A DNA stretch of 64,000 nucleotides from NCBI GenBank assembly GCA_031459855.1, contig JAVKHP010000001.1, positions 1,160,059 to 1,224,058 on the forward strand. Direction: 5' to 3'. Made by a program: the position numbers and the translations under genes. Position 1 is the first letter of the stretch. The number at the start of each line of letters is the position of its first letter. The DNA comes from Armatimonadota bacterium. Its GTDB lineage: Bacteria; Sysuimicrobiota; Sysuimicrobiia; Sysuimicrobiales; Humicultoraceae. A model generated the notes under the pieces. It saw nothing but the letters and a program-made list of their open reading frames with translations. It was not told where the DNA came from and did not search any database. This document shows positions 45,482 to 53,863 of this stretch, piece after piece.

Positions 45482-45550
45482 CTGTGGTTTTCTCCTGGTG
45501 AAGGAACCCTCTGGAGGCAGCCCGAAGGCTCTGACGGTTTCTCTCCACAG
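45482..45550 (+). ncRNA. possible structured leader RNA before the nucleoside-locus operon
   Basis: CTGTGG (45482-45487) pairs exactly with CCACAG (45545-45550). Inside, GAACC (45504-45508) can pair with GGTTT (45536-45540), and the hairpin AGCC-CGAA-GGCT (45519-45530) plus the short CCT/AGG pair fill that branch. The fold would end about 30 bases before the binding-protein start at 45581, with the ribosome-binding site (GAGGTGA) just outside. No known riboswitch class, including preQ1, fits what I can see. Pairing by chance in GC-rich DNA cannot be excluded. Confidence 0.35.
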
Positions 45551-45580
45551 GGAGGGATACAGGCACAGGGGGTGAGGTGA

Positions 45581-46849
45581 ATGTCAGTAAACTTTACGGT
45601 CACCCGCTGGCGATGGATGGTCATAGCCGCGGCCATCATGACGCTCCTTATCGTGCTGAGCTCGTGGGGTATCGCTCAACAGCGGGTGACCCTGCGGTTT
45701 TGGATGTCGGCGGATCCGGCCCTGGAGCAGGCGATGGATGCGCTGCTGCAGGCCTACATGCGGGTCAACCCCAACGTGACTGTCCAGCGCGACGCGTTCC
45801 CGTTCAACGAATACCACCAGAAGCTGACGACGGCCTTTGCTGCGGGCGATCCGCCCGACGTGTTCTGGATGGACGTGCGTACGGCCGCCTTCGCGGCACA
45901 GGGGAGCCTCGTGGTCCTCGAGCGGTTCCTGACGCCGCAGAACAAGGCCGATATTCTGGAGTCGGGGCTGATCGAGCCGGTGTGGAAAGGAAAGCTCTAC
46001 GGCATTCCCATGCACGAACTCACCGAGGGGCTCTTCGTCAATCGCACGATGTTCGAGGAAGCCGGTATTCGCATTCCGCAGCGCCTCAACGAGGCGTGGA
46101 CGTGGGACGAGTTTGTGTCGATCGCGCGGCGACTGACCAAGCGCACGGGCGATCGCACTGACGTCTGGGGCTTCGGTGTCCTGCGGCACCTGAGCGACTG
46201 GCCGATTCTGCCCATCATTTACCAGAACAATGGCGCCGTGCTCAGCCCCGATCTCAAGAAGGCCACCGGCTACCTGAACAGCCCGGCGACAGTCGAGGCG
46301 TTGCGCTGGTACCAGGACCTGTTCACGCGGCATCGGGTCATCGCGTTCGATCCAATCCCGGAGGGGTTCCCCGCGGGCAAGATCGCGATCTTCCAGGCGC
46401 CGAGCACGTACCGGGCAGTGCTGGATCGGCGGTACCCGGAGTTCAAGTACGCGGTGGTCCCGATGTTCCGCGGGAAGCGGTGCGCGGTGACAGCTGGAGG
46501 GTGGAACGTATCGATCTCGGCCAAGACCAAGCATCCCGAGCTGGCGTGGTCACTGGTGGACTGGCTTACCCGGGAACGGCACCAGGAGTGGGTGCGGACC
46601 AGCGGGTACCTTCCGGTGCGCAAATCCCTGCTCCAGCGGGACCCGCAGTTTCGTCAGTACCCTTGGAACATCTTCACTGCACAGCTTCAGAGCTGCGCGA
46701 TCCACCGCCCCCACACGCCCGCCTACAACTTCTTCTTCGACACGTTCCTGGCTATCGCCAAAGACATCGCTCTGGGGCGGGATGTGCAGAGGGTGCTGGA
46801 CGACGCGGCGGCGCGCCTGGACGCAGCCCTGGCCCGCGGCGGTCGCTAG
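45581..46849 (+). CDS. family-1 ABC substrate-binding protein (CUT1 type)
   Basis: 422 residues from ATG 45581, with GAGGTGA just upstream. An N-terminal signal or anchor (WMVIAAAIMTLLIVLSSWGIAQQ) is followed by VTLRFWMSADPALEQAMDALLQAY and a family-1 fold (YHQKLTTAFAAGDPPDVFWMD, GKLYGIPMHELTEGLFVNR, WTWDEFVSIARRLTKR, AGGWNVSISAKTKHPELAW). There is no lipoprotein Cys. Such proteins usually bind sugars, glycerol phosphate or nucleosides. It opens an operon with two permeases and then glycosidase-type enzymes, which suggests that a nucleoside or glycoside is the ligand. The ATPase gene is missing nearby. Confidence 0.93.
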   Translation: MSVNFTVTRWRWMVIAAAIMTLLIVLSSWGIAQQRVTLRFWMSADPALEQAMDALLQAYMRVNPNVTVQRDAFPFNEYHQKLTTAFAAGDPPDVFWMDVRTAAFAAQGSLVVLERFLTPQNKADILESGLIEPVWKGKLYGIPMHELTEGLFVNRTMFEEAGIRIPQRLNEAWTWDEFVSIARRLTKRTGDRTDVWGFGVLRHLSDWPILPIIYQNNGAVLSPDLKKATGYLNSPATVEALRWYQDLFTRHRVIAFDPIPEGFPAGKIAIFQAPSTYRAVLDRRYPEFKYAVVPMFRGKRCAVTAGGWNVSISAKTKHPELAWSLVDWLTRERHQEWVRTSGYLPVRKSLLQRDPQFRQYPWNIFTAQLQSCAIHRPHTPAYNFFFDTFLAIAKDIALGRDVQRVLDDAAARLDAALARGGR

Positions 46850-46933
46850 GCAGGCCGTGATCAGAGCCACGCGGCGGGTCACCCCGCGTCCCGTGGCGGA
46901 ACCCGGAACCGGATCCACCCGGCCGGGGCGTCC

Positions 46934-47857
46934 ATGAGGCGTGTCGGTCGCCCTGTCCAGGTGCCGCCTCGTGCAGCCCGTGGGTCGGGACTGGCCCGTC
47001 AGCGGTACGCCGCTGCGGCGGTCTTTCTGCTCCCGGCCACGGTCGGGATCGTATTGTTCGCGGTCCTCCCGATCCTCCAGGCGCTGCGCCTGAGCTTCTT
47101 CGACTACTCCCTACTCAACCCGCAGCTCGTCTTCGTGGGCGGGGCCAACTACGTGCGGGCGGCGCAGGATCCGGTGTTCCGCATTGCCCTGCGCAACACC
47201 CTCGTCTACGCTGGGCTGCTCGTCGTGGCGCAGACGGTGGCTGCATTGGGACTCGCGCTGGCCCTGAACCGCCCACTGCGCGGGTTGGCGTTCTTTCGAT
47301 CAGCCTTCTTCATCCCCGTGGTCACCTCGCTGGTGGTCATCAGCACGGTCTGGAAGCTGCTCTACAACTCCCAGGGGTTCATCAACAGCGTGCTGCAGGC
47401 CCTGGGCCTGCCTTCCCAGCCGTTCCTGGCCAGCGCCGACCAGGCCTTGGTGAGCCTGGTAGCCATGAGCGCGTGGAAGGAAGTGGGCTTCTACATGCTC
47501 ATCTTCCTGGCCGGCCTGCAGGCGATTCCCGCGGATCTCTACGAGAGCGCGGCCATCGACGGGGCCACGGGCTGGCAGAGCTTCTGGCAGATCACCGTAC
47601 CGCTCCTGCGGCGGGCTGCGGTCTTCGTGGTGGTGGTCGGAACGATCTCGGCCTTCAAGGTGTTCACCCCAGTCTACCTGATGACCGATGGCGGCCCTGC
47701 GGACAGCACCATGGTCTTGGTGTTCTACATCTTCCGAACCGCGTTCCGGTACTTCGAGATGGGATTTGCCGCCGCGATGTCGTTCTTGCTGCTGGTGATC
47801 GTGCTGGTCTTCACCTTGCTGCAGTTTCGGCTGCTGCGGACCACGGTGGAGTACTGA
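46934..47857 (+). CDS. CUT1-type ABC permease, MalF/UgpA subunit
   Basis: 307 residues from ATG 46934. Six helices; RQRYAAAAVFLLPATVGIVLFAVLPILQALRLSF is the usual N-terminus, and FKVFTPVYLMTDGGPADSTMVLVFYIF is the late periplasmic loop signature. The EAA loop is LYESAAIDGATGWQSFWQITVPLLRRA at about residues 205-230. Forms half of the importer channel with the following gene, which begins 3 bases after its stop. Confidence 0.95.
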   Translation: MRRVGRPVQVPPRAARGSGLARQRYAAAAVFLLPATVGIVLFAVLPILQALRLSFFDYSLLNPQLVFVGGANYVRAAQDPVFRIALRNTLVYAGLLVVAQTVAALGLALALNRPLRGLAFFRSAFFIPVVTSLVVISTVWKLLYNSQGFINSVLQALGLPSQPFLASADQALVSLVAMSAWKEVGFYMLIFLAGLQAIPADLYESAAIDGATGWQSFWQITVPLLRRAAVFVVVVGTISAFKVFTPVYLMTDGGPADSTMVLVFYIFRTAFRYFEMGFAAAMSFLLLVIVLVFTLLQFRLLRTTVEY

Positions 47858-47860
47858 GCG

Positions 47861-48781
47861 ATGCGGCGGCCTGCAGATGGCTCCCTGGTGGTGCCCGCCC
47901 GGGCGAGGCCCCGGGCGGTGGTCTCTCCCTGGGCCGTGGTCCGCCGTGCCAGCGGGCGCGTGGGCCTGTACGCGATGCTGACGGTCCTGGCGGCGATTTT
48001 CCTGGTGCCGTACCTCTGGATGGTGGCGTCCTCCCTGCGGCCGCAGGTCGAGATCTTTCGGTACGTGTCGCCGCTATCGTGGCGCACCTTCGTGCCGGAG
48101 GTGGTGACGTTCGACGCGTACCGTGAACTGTTTCGGCTGGTACCGTTCCCGTTCTCGCGCTACCTGATGAACAGCGTGATCGTGGCCACCGCGGTCACGG
48201 GTCTCAGCCTGATGGTCAACGCCATGGCGGCGTACGCCTTCGCACGCCTAGCCTTTCCCGGGCGCGATGTGCTCTTCGCGCTGTTCCTGGGCACGATGAT
48301 CGTACCCTTCGAGGTGCTCGCCATTCCCCTCTACCTGCAGGTGCGCGCGCTGGGCTGGGTCAACACGTACCAGGCGCTGATCATTCCGTGGGTTGCGAAT
48401 CCCCTGGGGATCTTCCTGCTGCGGCAGTTCTTCCAGGAGATTCCCCGGGAGTTGGAGGAGGCTGCCCGGATCGACGGGTGTTCCTATTTTGGCGCGTTCC
48501 GCCACGTCGTGCTTCCCAACGCGGTGCCTGCCCTGGTGGCGTTCGCCCTGATTCGGTTTCAGGCCAGCTGGGACGCGTTCCTGTGGCCGTTGATCGCGGC
48601 ACCGGCGGCCGAGAAGCGTGTGATCCAGGTGGCCATTGCCAGCTTCGTAACCGAGGTGCAGACACGCTGGGACCTGACGTTTGCAGCCAGCACACTGGCC
48701 ACCGTGCCCATCATCGTTGTCTTTCTCATCCTGCAGCGATACTACGTCCAGGGCGTCGTGATGAGCGGACTCAAGGGGTAG
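47861..48781 (+). CDS. CUT1-type ABC permease, MalG/UgpE subunit
   Basis: 306 residues. After a ~40-residue basic N-terminus come helices MLTVLAAIFLVPYLWMVASSL, YLMNSVIVATAVTGLSLMVNAMAAYAFARL and FALFLGTMIVPFEVLAIPLYL. The EAA loop is LEEAARIDGCSYFGAFRHVVLPNAVPALVAFALI, and FQASWDAFLWPLIA and the C-terminal LQRYYVQGVVMSGLKG are MalG/UgpE signatures. The next gene starts 75 bases later on the same strand. Confidence 0.95.
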   Translation: MRRPADGSLVVPARARPRAVVSPWAVVRRASGRVGLYAMLTVLAAIFLVPYLWMVASSLRPQVEIFRYVSPLSWRTFVPEVVTFDAYRELFRLVPFPFSRYLMNSVIVATAVTGLSLMVNAMAAYAFARLAFPGRDVLFALFLGTMIVPFEVLAIPLYLQVRALGWVNTYQALIIPWVANPLGIFLLRQFFQEIPRELEEAARIDGCSYFGAFRHVVLPNAVPALVAFALIRFQASWDAFLWPLIAAPAAEKRVIQVAIASFVTEVQTRWDLTFAASTLATVPIIVVFLILQRYYVQGVVMSGLKG

Positions 48782-48856
48782 GCACATGGGCTCCGCGAAC
48801 ATCGGCCGACGGCGTGGTGCTGTTTCTGAGGGCGCGAGGCGGAGGAGGAGGGCTGC

Positions 48857-49942
48857 ATGGAGGTACGGACGTACGAGGCGATGCTGGATGCCCTCCGGGC
48901 AATCGCGGCGTCTGCTCGTCACGTGACGATCGACCGCGCGCAGTTGGTGCGGGTTGCGGCGGTGCTTCGGGAGCGTCTTGGGGCTGACGACTTCCAGATC
49001 CGCCGCGAGCGCCCGGCCTTGGCGCCGGCGGACTGCCTGCAGTTCGCGCTGGTTGCCGGTACCCACAACTTCCTCATCTGGCAACGGATGCCTACTGGGG
49101 ACGTGGAGCCCTGGCGGGTACACGTCGACGGCGAGGAGCGCTACGGTGCCCCGGCCATCTACGCGTGCCACCTGCGAGCCCTGCGCGCCGGCAAGAACAT
49201 CCTTGACCCCAACTACCTGGTCTCGATGACACTGGCCGACATGGAGGACTACTACCGGGACGAGCGCACCGGCGCGGTAACCTTGCAATTCCTCCCGGAA
49301 CGCCTCGCTAAGTTCCATGAGGTAGGGCGGGTCCTCCGTGCCCGCTACCGCGGGTCGTTCGTGACGCTGTTCGAACGCGCCGAGGGCTGGCTGTTCCGTC
49401 CCGATGGTCAGGGGATCGTGCAACGGCTGCTCGACGACTTTCCGCTGGCGTATGGCGACTGGCCGTTCTGCAAGCTGATCATGGTGACCGTAGGGAACCT
49501 CTACGCCGACCAGGAGTGGCTGGGGCCGCCGGGCACCCCCGTGCGCACGCTGGTGGACCTGCGCGACCCCGAGCATCTGGAGGTGGGTGCCGACTACTAT
49601 CGACCTTTCTTCCTCTACCGAGTGGGGGTGTTGCGGGTGAGCGAGGCCTTGCGAGAGCATCTGCGGCAACGCGCCCTCATTCCACGCGACAGTCCCATGG
49701 AAAGGGAGTACCGGGCCTGGACGATCCTGGCCACGCGCGAACTCGCCGCACACCTGGGCGTGCTTCCGCACGCCCTGGCCACAGAGACGTGGGCCATGGG
49801 GTTCATGCGGTGCCGGCCCTGCCACCCGGGGGTGGACCCCGAGACAGTGCCGTGCGACTACCGAGGCGTCTGTCGAGCCTACACGAGCGACCCCGCGCTG
49901 ATGGAGGCGCTCTGGCCGCTGGTGCTGACCCCATGGTACTGA
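48857..49942 (+). CDS. queuosine-salvage-like protein (DUF2419/Qng1 family), paralog 1
   Basis: 361 residues from ATG 48857, preceded by GGAGGAGGAGG. ARHVTIDRAQLVRVAAVLRERL at the N-terminus, then NILDPNYLVSMTLADMEDYYRDE, LAKFHEVGRVLRARYRGSFVTLFERA, WPFCKLIMV, DPEHLEVGADYYRPFFLYRVGVLRVS and MEREYRAWTILATRELAAHLG follow in order the blocks of the queuosine-salvage glycosylase family, which releases queuine from queuosine-5'-phosphate. The similarity is by eye and distant. The C-terminus adds a Cys cluster (RCRPCHPG...PCDYRGVCRAY) that I do not recall from the family. A paralog starts 22 bases downstream. With the importer before it and a nucleoside hydrolase after it, a role in cleaving a modified nucleoside is likely. 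Confidence 0.65.
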   Translation: MEVRTYEAMLDALRAIAASARHVTIDRAQLVRVAAVLRERLGADDFQIRRERPALAPADCLQFALVAGTHNFLIWQRMPTGDVEPWRVHVDGEERYGAPAIYACHLRALRAGKNILDPNYLVSMTLADMEDYYRDERTGAVTLQFLPERLAKFHEVGRVLRARYRGSFVTLFERAEGWLFRPDGQGIVQRLLDDFPLAYGDWPFCKLIMVTVGNLYADQEWLGPPGTPVRTLVDLRDPEHLEVGADYYRPFFLYRVGVLRVSEALREHLRQRALIPRDSPMEREYRAWTILATRELAAHLGVLPHALATETWAMGFMRCRPCHPGVDPETVPCDYRGVCRAYTSDPALMEALWPLVLTPWY

Positions 49943-49963
49943 GCTGACGACTAAGGAGGCCGC

Positions 49964-51067
49964 ATGCCGTACACCTACGAGGCGATGCGTCGAGAGATCG
50001 CGGACCTGGTTGGGGCCGCAGTGCACGTGACGATCGACGACGGGGCGCTGGCCGACGTCGCCGTGGTGATGCGGCAGCAGCTGGCCACGGGCGGTACCGC
50101 GTTCCAGACCGATCCGCAGCGGTTCCCGGCCGAATCGCCGGCCGAGAACAGCCGTGACACCCTGCAGTTCTACCTCGTCTTGACGTCGCAGGAGTTCTGT
50201 ATCTGGCGGCGCCGGCCCGACGGGGCGGTGGAGGCCTGGGAGATCACCATCGGCGGGGAGCGCTTCGTAGGGGCACGTGGCATCGCGGCGGCGCACATGC
50301 GGGCCCTGCGGCGCGGCCAGCCGATCCTGGATGCGCGCTACCTGGCCGCGATGACCCTCGACGACGTGCGCAACATCTACCGTGACGAGCGAACCGGTCA
50401 GGTGACGCTGCAGCTGCTGCCGCAGCGGCTTGCCAAGTACAACGAGCTGGGCCGGGTGCTCCTGGAGCGCTACGACGGGCACGCGGCCAACCTTCTCGAG
50501 GCCGCCGACGGCTACCTGTTCCGCGGGGACGACCAGGGGCTGATCCAGCGGCTGCTGCTGGACTTTCCCACGGCGTACTTCGACTGGCCGTTCTGCAAGC
50601 TGGCGATGCTCTACCCGAAGTTCCTGAGCACGCGGGCCGTCGACGGTATTCCGACCACGCCGGGCTACCGGAGGCTCGTCCGCATCCGTGACCCCGAACA
50701 CTTCGAGATCGCCGCCGACTACTACATTCCCCTGTTCTTCATCCGCACCGGGATCTTTCGGATCAGCGCAGACCTGGCCGATCGCCTGCGTGAGCAACGC
50801 CTCATCGCCCGTGACAGCCGTATGGAGCGGGAGTACCGTGCGGCGACGGTCACCGCTGGCCGCCGGCTGGCCACAACCACCCACGCGGCGGTCAACGCGG
50901 TGGACACCGAGTGCTGGCGCATGGGGTACCTCGGCTGTCGGCCCTGTCGGGTGGGTGTCAGCGACGCTGAGCACCCGTGTGCGTACCGCGGGGTGTCCCG
51001 CGCGTTTCAGCGGGAGCACGCGCTCATGGAGCTGCGGTGGCCGCTGGTGCTGACGACGTGCTACTGA
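49964..51067 (+). CDS. queuosine-salvage-like protein (DUF2419/Qng1 family), paralog 2
   Basis: 367 residues from ATG 49964, with AAGGAGGCCGC upstream. It aligns end to end with the previous protein: YTYEAMRREIADLVGAAVHVTIDDGAL, PILDARYLAAMTLDDVRNIYRDERTG, LAKYNELGRVLLERYDGHAANLLEAADGY, WPFCKLAML, DPEHFEIAADYYIPLFFIRTGIFRIS, MEREYRAATVTAGRRLA and the Cys segment LGCRPCRVG...PCAYRGVSRAF. The shared Cys are C-x2-C plus one; paralog 1 has a fourth. Tandem divergent paralogs may form a heterodimer or act on two forms of a substrate. The call as glycosylase rests on distant similarity and context. Confidence 0.65.
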   Translation: MPYTYEAMRREIADLVGAAVHVTIDDGALADVAVVMRQQLATGGTAFQTDPQRFPAESPAENSRDTLQFYLVLTSQEFCIWRRRPDGAVEAWEITIGGERFVGARGIAAAHMRALRRGQPILDARYLAAMTLDDVRNIYRDERTGQVTLQLLPQRLAKYNELGRVLLERYDGHAANLLEAADGYLFRGDDQGLIQRLLLDFPTAYFDWPFCKLAMLYPKFLSTRAVDGIPTTPGYRRLVRIRDPEHFEIAADYYIPLFFIRTGIFRISADLADRLREQRLIARDSRMEREYRAATVTAGRRLATTTHAAVNAVDTECWRMGYLGCRPCRVGVSDAEHPCAYRGVSRAFQREHALMELRWPLVLTTCY

Positions 51068-51324
51068 CGTTGTTGCTGAGGAGGCCGCGTGGCGCGGAGA
51101 CACGGTGGGCTGGCGAGCAGCGCAGCGCGCTATCCACGTAGCGTAGACACCGTGGAGAGTACCATCGCGCAGCGAGGCGTGTCATCGCGGGGCATGACGC
51201 ACGGCGCTCTCACGCTTCCTCGCGCCAGTTTGCGCACGCTGCGCGGACGTCGTTGCCCGTGCCCGGGGCGCGGCCGTGCCTCCCTGCCGCAGCCGGAAGC
51301 ACGCAGCCACCGAGGAGGCCGGGG

Positions 51325-52263
51325 ATGCGGGTGATCATCGATACCGATCCGGGGATCGACGACACCGCGGCGATCTTCCTCGGGCTCGCCGCCGGGCTTG
51401 ACGTGGATGCGATTACCACGGTCTTTGGCAATACCGACGTCGAGCAGTGTACGCACAACGCCCTGGTCATCCTGGAAGCGGCCGGTCGGCCCGACATCCC
51501 GGTGTACCCTGGAGCGGCCCGGCCGCTGCTACGCGAGCCGACGTACGCCAGGGCGATCCACGGACAGAACGGGCTCGGCGACGTTGCGTTCCCCGCGCCA
51601 GCGCGGGCCCCCGCGGCAGCAGGCGCAGTGGAGACGCTCATCGAGCGCATCCTGCAGGCACCGGGCGAGATCACCGTGGTGGCGCTGGGGCCGCTCACGA
51701 ACGTCGCCCTGGCACTCGCCGCGGAACCCCGTGTGGCGCGGGCGGTGCGCCAGATCGTGCTCATGGGGGGCGCCGTGCTCACCTGGGGCAACGTCACGCC
51801 GGCTGCCTCGGCGAATCTCTACAACGACCCCGAGGCCGCGCGGATCGTGTACCGCTCGGGAGCACCGCTGGCCCAGGTCGGGCTCGACGTCTGCCGGCCC
51901 ACTGTGATCACTGCGGCGCACCTTGCGCGCCTGCGGCGGGCAGACAACCCGGCCGTGGGGCTGCTGCTGCAGATCACGCCGTTCATCCAGGAGGCGTACC
52001 GGCGTCGTGGGATTGCGGCGGTCGCCGGTGGCGGGGTGCAGTACAATGACGTGGTGTGCATGTCCTATGTCCTTCGCCCCGACCTGTTCCGGGTGCGACG
52101 CCTCCCCGTCGACATCGAGACCCAAGGCAGCCTGACCGCGGGGGCCACCGTGGCGGACTTCGACGGGCAGTGGGGGCGGCCCGCGAACGTGGATGTGGCG
52201 CTCGAGGTGGACGCGGGGGGCGTAGCGGACGTCTTCACGGAGACGCTGCTCGCCTGGCGCTGA
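51325..52263 (+). CDS. inosine/uridine-type nucleoside hydrolase
   Basis: 312 residues from ATG 51325, with GAGGAGGCC upstream. RVIIDTDPGIDDTAAIFLGL carries the Ca2+-binding DTDPGxDD motif. NTDVEQCTHNALVILEAAGR, TVVALGPLTNVALALAAEP, IVLMGGAVLTWGNVTPAASANLYNDPEAARIV complete the fold. Near the C-terminus the His-Asp of typical members reads YNDVVCMSYVLRP, so the usual active-site His is Asn while the metal Asp is kept. It should hydrolyse the N-glycosidic bond of a ribonucleoside. One branch of this family (QueK) is known to act on queuosine in some bacteria. The 258-base gap before it has a ribosome-binding site (51078) and a short GTG frame without recognisable product. Confidence 0.93.
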   Translation: MRVIIDTDPGIDDTAAIFLGLAAGLDVDAITTVFGNTDVEQCTHNALVILEAAGRPDIPVYPGAARPLLREPTYARAIHGQNGLGDVAFPAPARAPAAAGAVETLIERILQAPGEITVVALGPLTNVALALAAEPRVARAVRQIVLMGGAVLTWGNVTPAASANLYNDPEAARIVYRSGAPLAQVGLDVCRPTVITAAHLARLRRADNPAVGLLLQITPFIQEAYRRRGIAAVAGGGVQYNDVVCMSYVLRPDLFRVRRLPVDIETQGSLTAGATVADFDGQWGRPANVDVALEVDAGGVADVFTETLLAWR

Positions 52264-52290
52264 CACGCGGTCGACGAGGGGGGCGGATTA

Positions 52291-53091
52291 GTGCGGCTGG
52301 CAGGGAAAGTTGCCGTCGTCACCGGAGGCGCGCAGGGCATCGGACTGGCCATCGCTAGGCGGTTCGGCGCGGAAGGCGCGATGGTGGTGGTCGCCGACGT
52401 CGACGAGGAACGGGGAACCCGAGCGGCGGCGATGCTGCAGGGGCACGGAGCCCCGGCGCTGTTCGTGGCCACGGATGTTGCGTGTGCTGACCAGGTGGCC
52501 CGGCTCTTCGTCCGGACGGTGGAGGCGTTCGGCCGGGTGGACGTGCTGGTCAACAACGCAGCCCTGGCCCACGGCCCCGGAGTCGAACGCCACTTTCTGG
52601 ATACCGACGAGGCCACGTGGGACCGCGTGATGGCGGTGAACCTCAAGGGTGTGTACCTGTGCGCGTGGCACGCCGCGCGCCAGATGGTGGCGCGCCGCGC
52701 CGGGTGCATCATCAACATGAGCTCGTGCGGCGCCACGCGCGCTCATCGCCATCGAGTCGCCTACGATGCGGCCAAGGGGGCGGTCGAAGCGGCCACACGC
52801 GCCATGGCCTTGGATCTGGCACCGTGGGGCATCCGTGTCAATGCCATCGCCCCGGGCGCGATCGCCGTGGAACGACGCAGCCCCGTGGGGGCGGAAGCGC
52901 GGACGGCCGTGAGCGACGTCATCCCGTTGGCCCGCATGGGCACCGGCGCCGACGTGGCGGGCGCAGCGGTCTACCTGGCATCCGATGACGCGGCCTACGT
53001 GACCGGCACCGTCGTCACCGTCGACGGCGGGCTCTCGGCCCAACTCCGGTCACCGGCGGTCGACGTGAAGATCGTGTTCACGGGCCAGTAG
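52291..53091 (+). CDS. short-chain dehydrogenase/reductase
   Basis: 266 residues from GTG 52291. VAVVTGGAQGIGLAIARRFG is the cofactor motif, DVLVNNAALAHGP the NNAG-like motif, and IINMSSCGATRAHRHRVAYDAAKGAVEAA the catalytic Ser-Tyr-x3-Lys set. WGIRVNAIAPGAI and VTGTVVTVDGGL are usual. Classical SDRs of this kind oxidise sugars or polyols with NAD(P). It lies 27 bases after the nucleoside hydrolase, so it may handle the released sugar (inference). Last gene of the plus-strand operon. Confidence 0.94.
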   Translation: MRLAGKVAVVTGGAQGIGLAIARRFGAEGAMVVVADVDEERGTRAAAMLQGHGAPALFVATDVACADQVARLFVRTVEAFGRVDVLVNNAALAHGPGVERHFLDTDEATWDRVMAVNLKGVYLCAWHAARQMVARRAGCIINMSSCGATRAHRHRVAYDAAKGAVEAATRAMALDLAPWGIRVNAIAPGAIAVERRSPVGAEARTAVSDVIPLARMGTGADVAGAAVYLASDDAAYVTGTVVTVDGGLSAQLRSPAVDVKIVFTGQ

Positions 53092-53245
53092 CAGAAGCCA
53101 CGCATCCCAGCACCGCTGTCGGCAGCCGCTGGTCAGGCGACTGCCGCCAGCTCGGGCACGTGCTGTGGCGCCGAGCGGTTGGTCCGGTGCGCGTATCGTG
53201 TGCGCGTAGCGTGCCACCTATGTCTCGTCACGGACCATGGAGCGT

Positions 53246-53734
53246 TTACGCGATGCCAGCGTCCACGGAAGAGGTCTCATCGGTCCGGCCTGCCCAGCGC
53301 AGGAGTTCGGCAGTCGCTTCGGCGAACGAGGAGACGATCCGGCCGCGCTCGTGGATGCACTCGACGACGTAGGCGTTGACCGCACGGGCACCCGCGGCCC
53401 AGTCCCACCTGGCCACCCGCGTGTCGTGCAGGACGCCGATGATGCCCTGCTTGGGCATTCCCAGGCGCATCATGGCGTGGAAGGCGCCGATGTGGGCCGC
53501 GACGGCGTCGTCGACGCTCAGGCCGTCGAGGATGGCGACGAGGGCGTCGGCTTCGTGTAGGGCGGCGAAGTCATCAGCCACGGTACTCTCAGCGCGGTCG
53601 CCGACGGCAGGCGTCCACGTGCCCTCGACGGGAGTGTAGCACGTAATTCCCTTATCCCGGAGCACGCGTGCGCACTTGACCAGGAACTCACGAGCGTAGG
53701 GCGTAGCGATGATGCCGGTGAGGAAGACCTTCAC
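53246..53734 (-). CDS. nucleoside 2-deoxyribosyltransferase-fold protein lacking catalytic Glu
   Basis: 162 residues from GTG 53734, with GGAGGG upstream. VFLTGIIATPYAREFLVKCARVLRDKG and HEADALVAILDGLSVDDAVAAHIGAFHAMMRLG follow the PF05014 pattern, and NAYVVECI matches the C-terminal Asn segment of its neighbour. In active enzymes the segment after the Asp reads SGTxxE with Glu as the nucleophile; here the corresponding residues are DDAVAAH, so the Glu is His. It may be a partner, a regulator or an enzyme of changed chemistry. It converges on the SDR and lies 130 bases downstream of its paralog. Confidence 0.82.
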   Translation of the reverse strand: MKVFLTGIIATPYAREFLVKCARVLRDKGITCYTPVEGTWTPAVGDRAESTVADDFAALHEADALVAILDGLSVDDAVAAHIGAFHAMMRLGMPKQGIIGVLHDTRVARWDWAAGARAVNAYVVECIHERGRIVSSFAEATAELLRWAGRTDETSSVDAGIA

Positions 53735-53863
53735 GGAATCCCTCCTGCAACATGTAGGTGTGTAGTCGGCGCGGCCAGGCATGCATCGACTCGAGCTGGC
53801 AGGGCCGATCTTTCTGAGGCACGGAGAAACACAGTGGGCATGATCGGGGGCCTGGGTATCGCG

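Noticed and set aside
53092-53245. Bidirectional terminator between the SDR and the transferase gene
   Set aside because: GGCAG/CTGCC pairing is weak, with a long loop and no T-run; not distinct enough to list.
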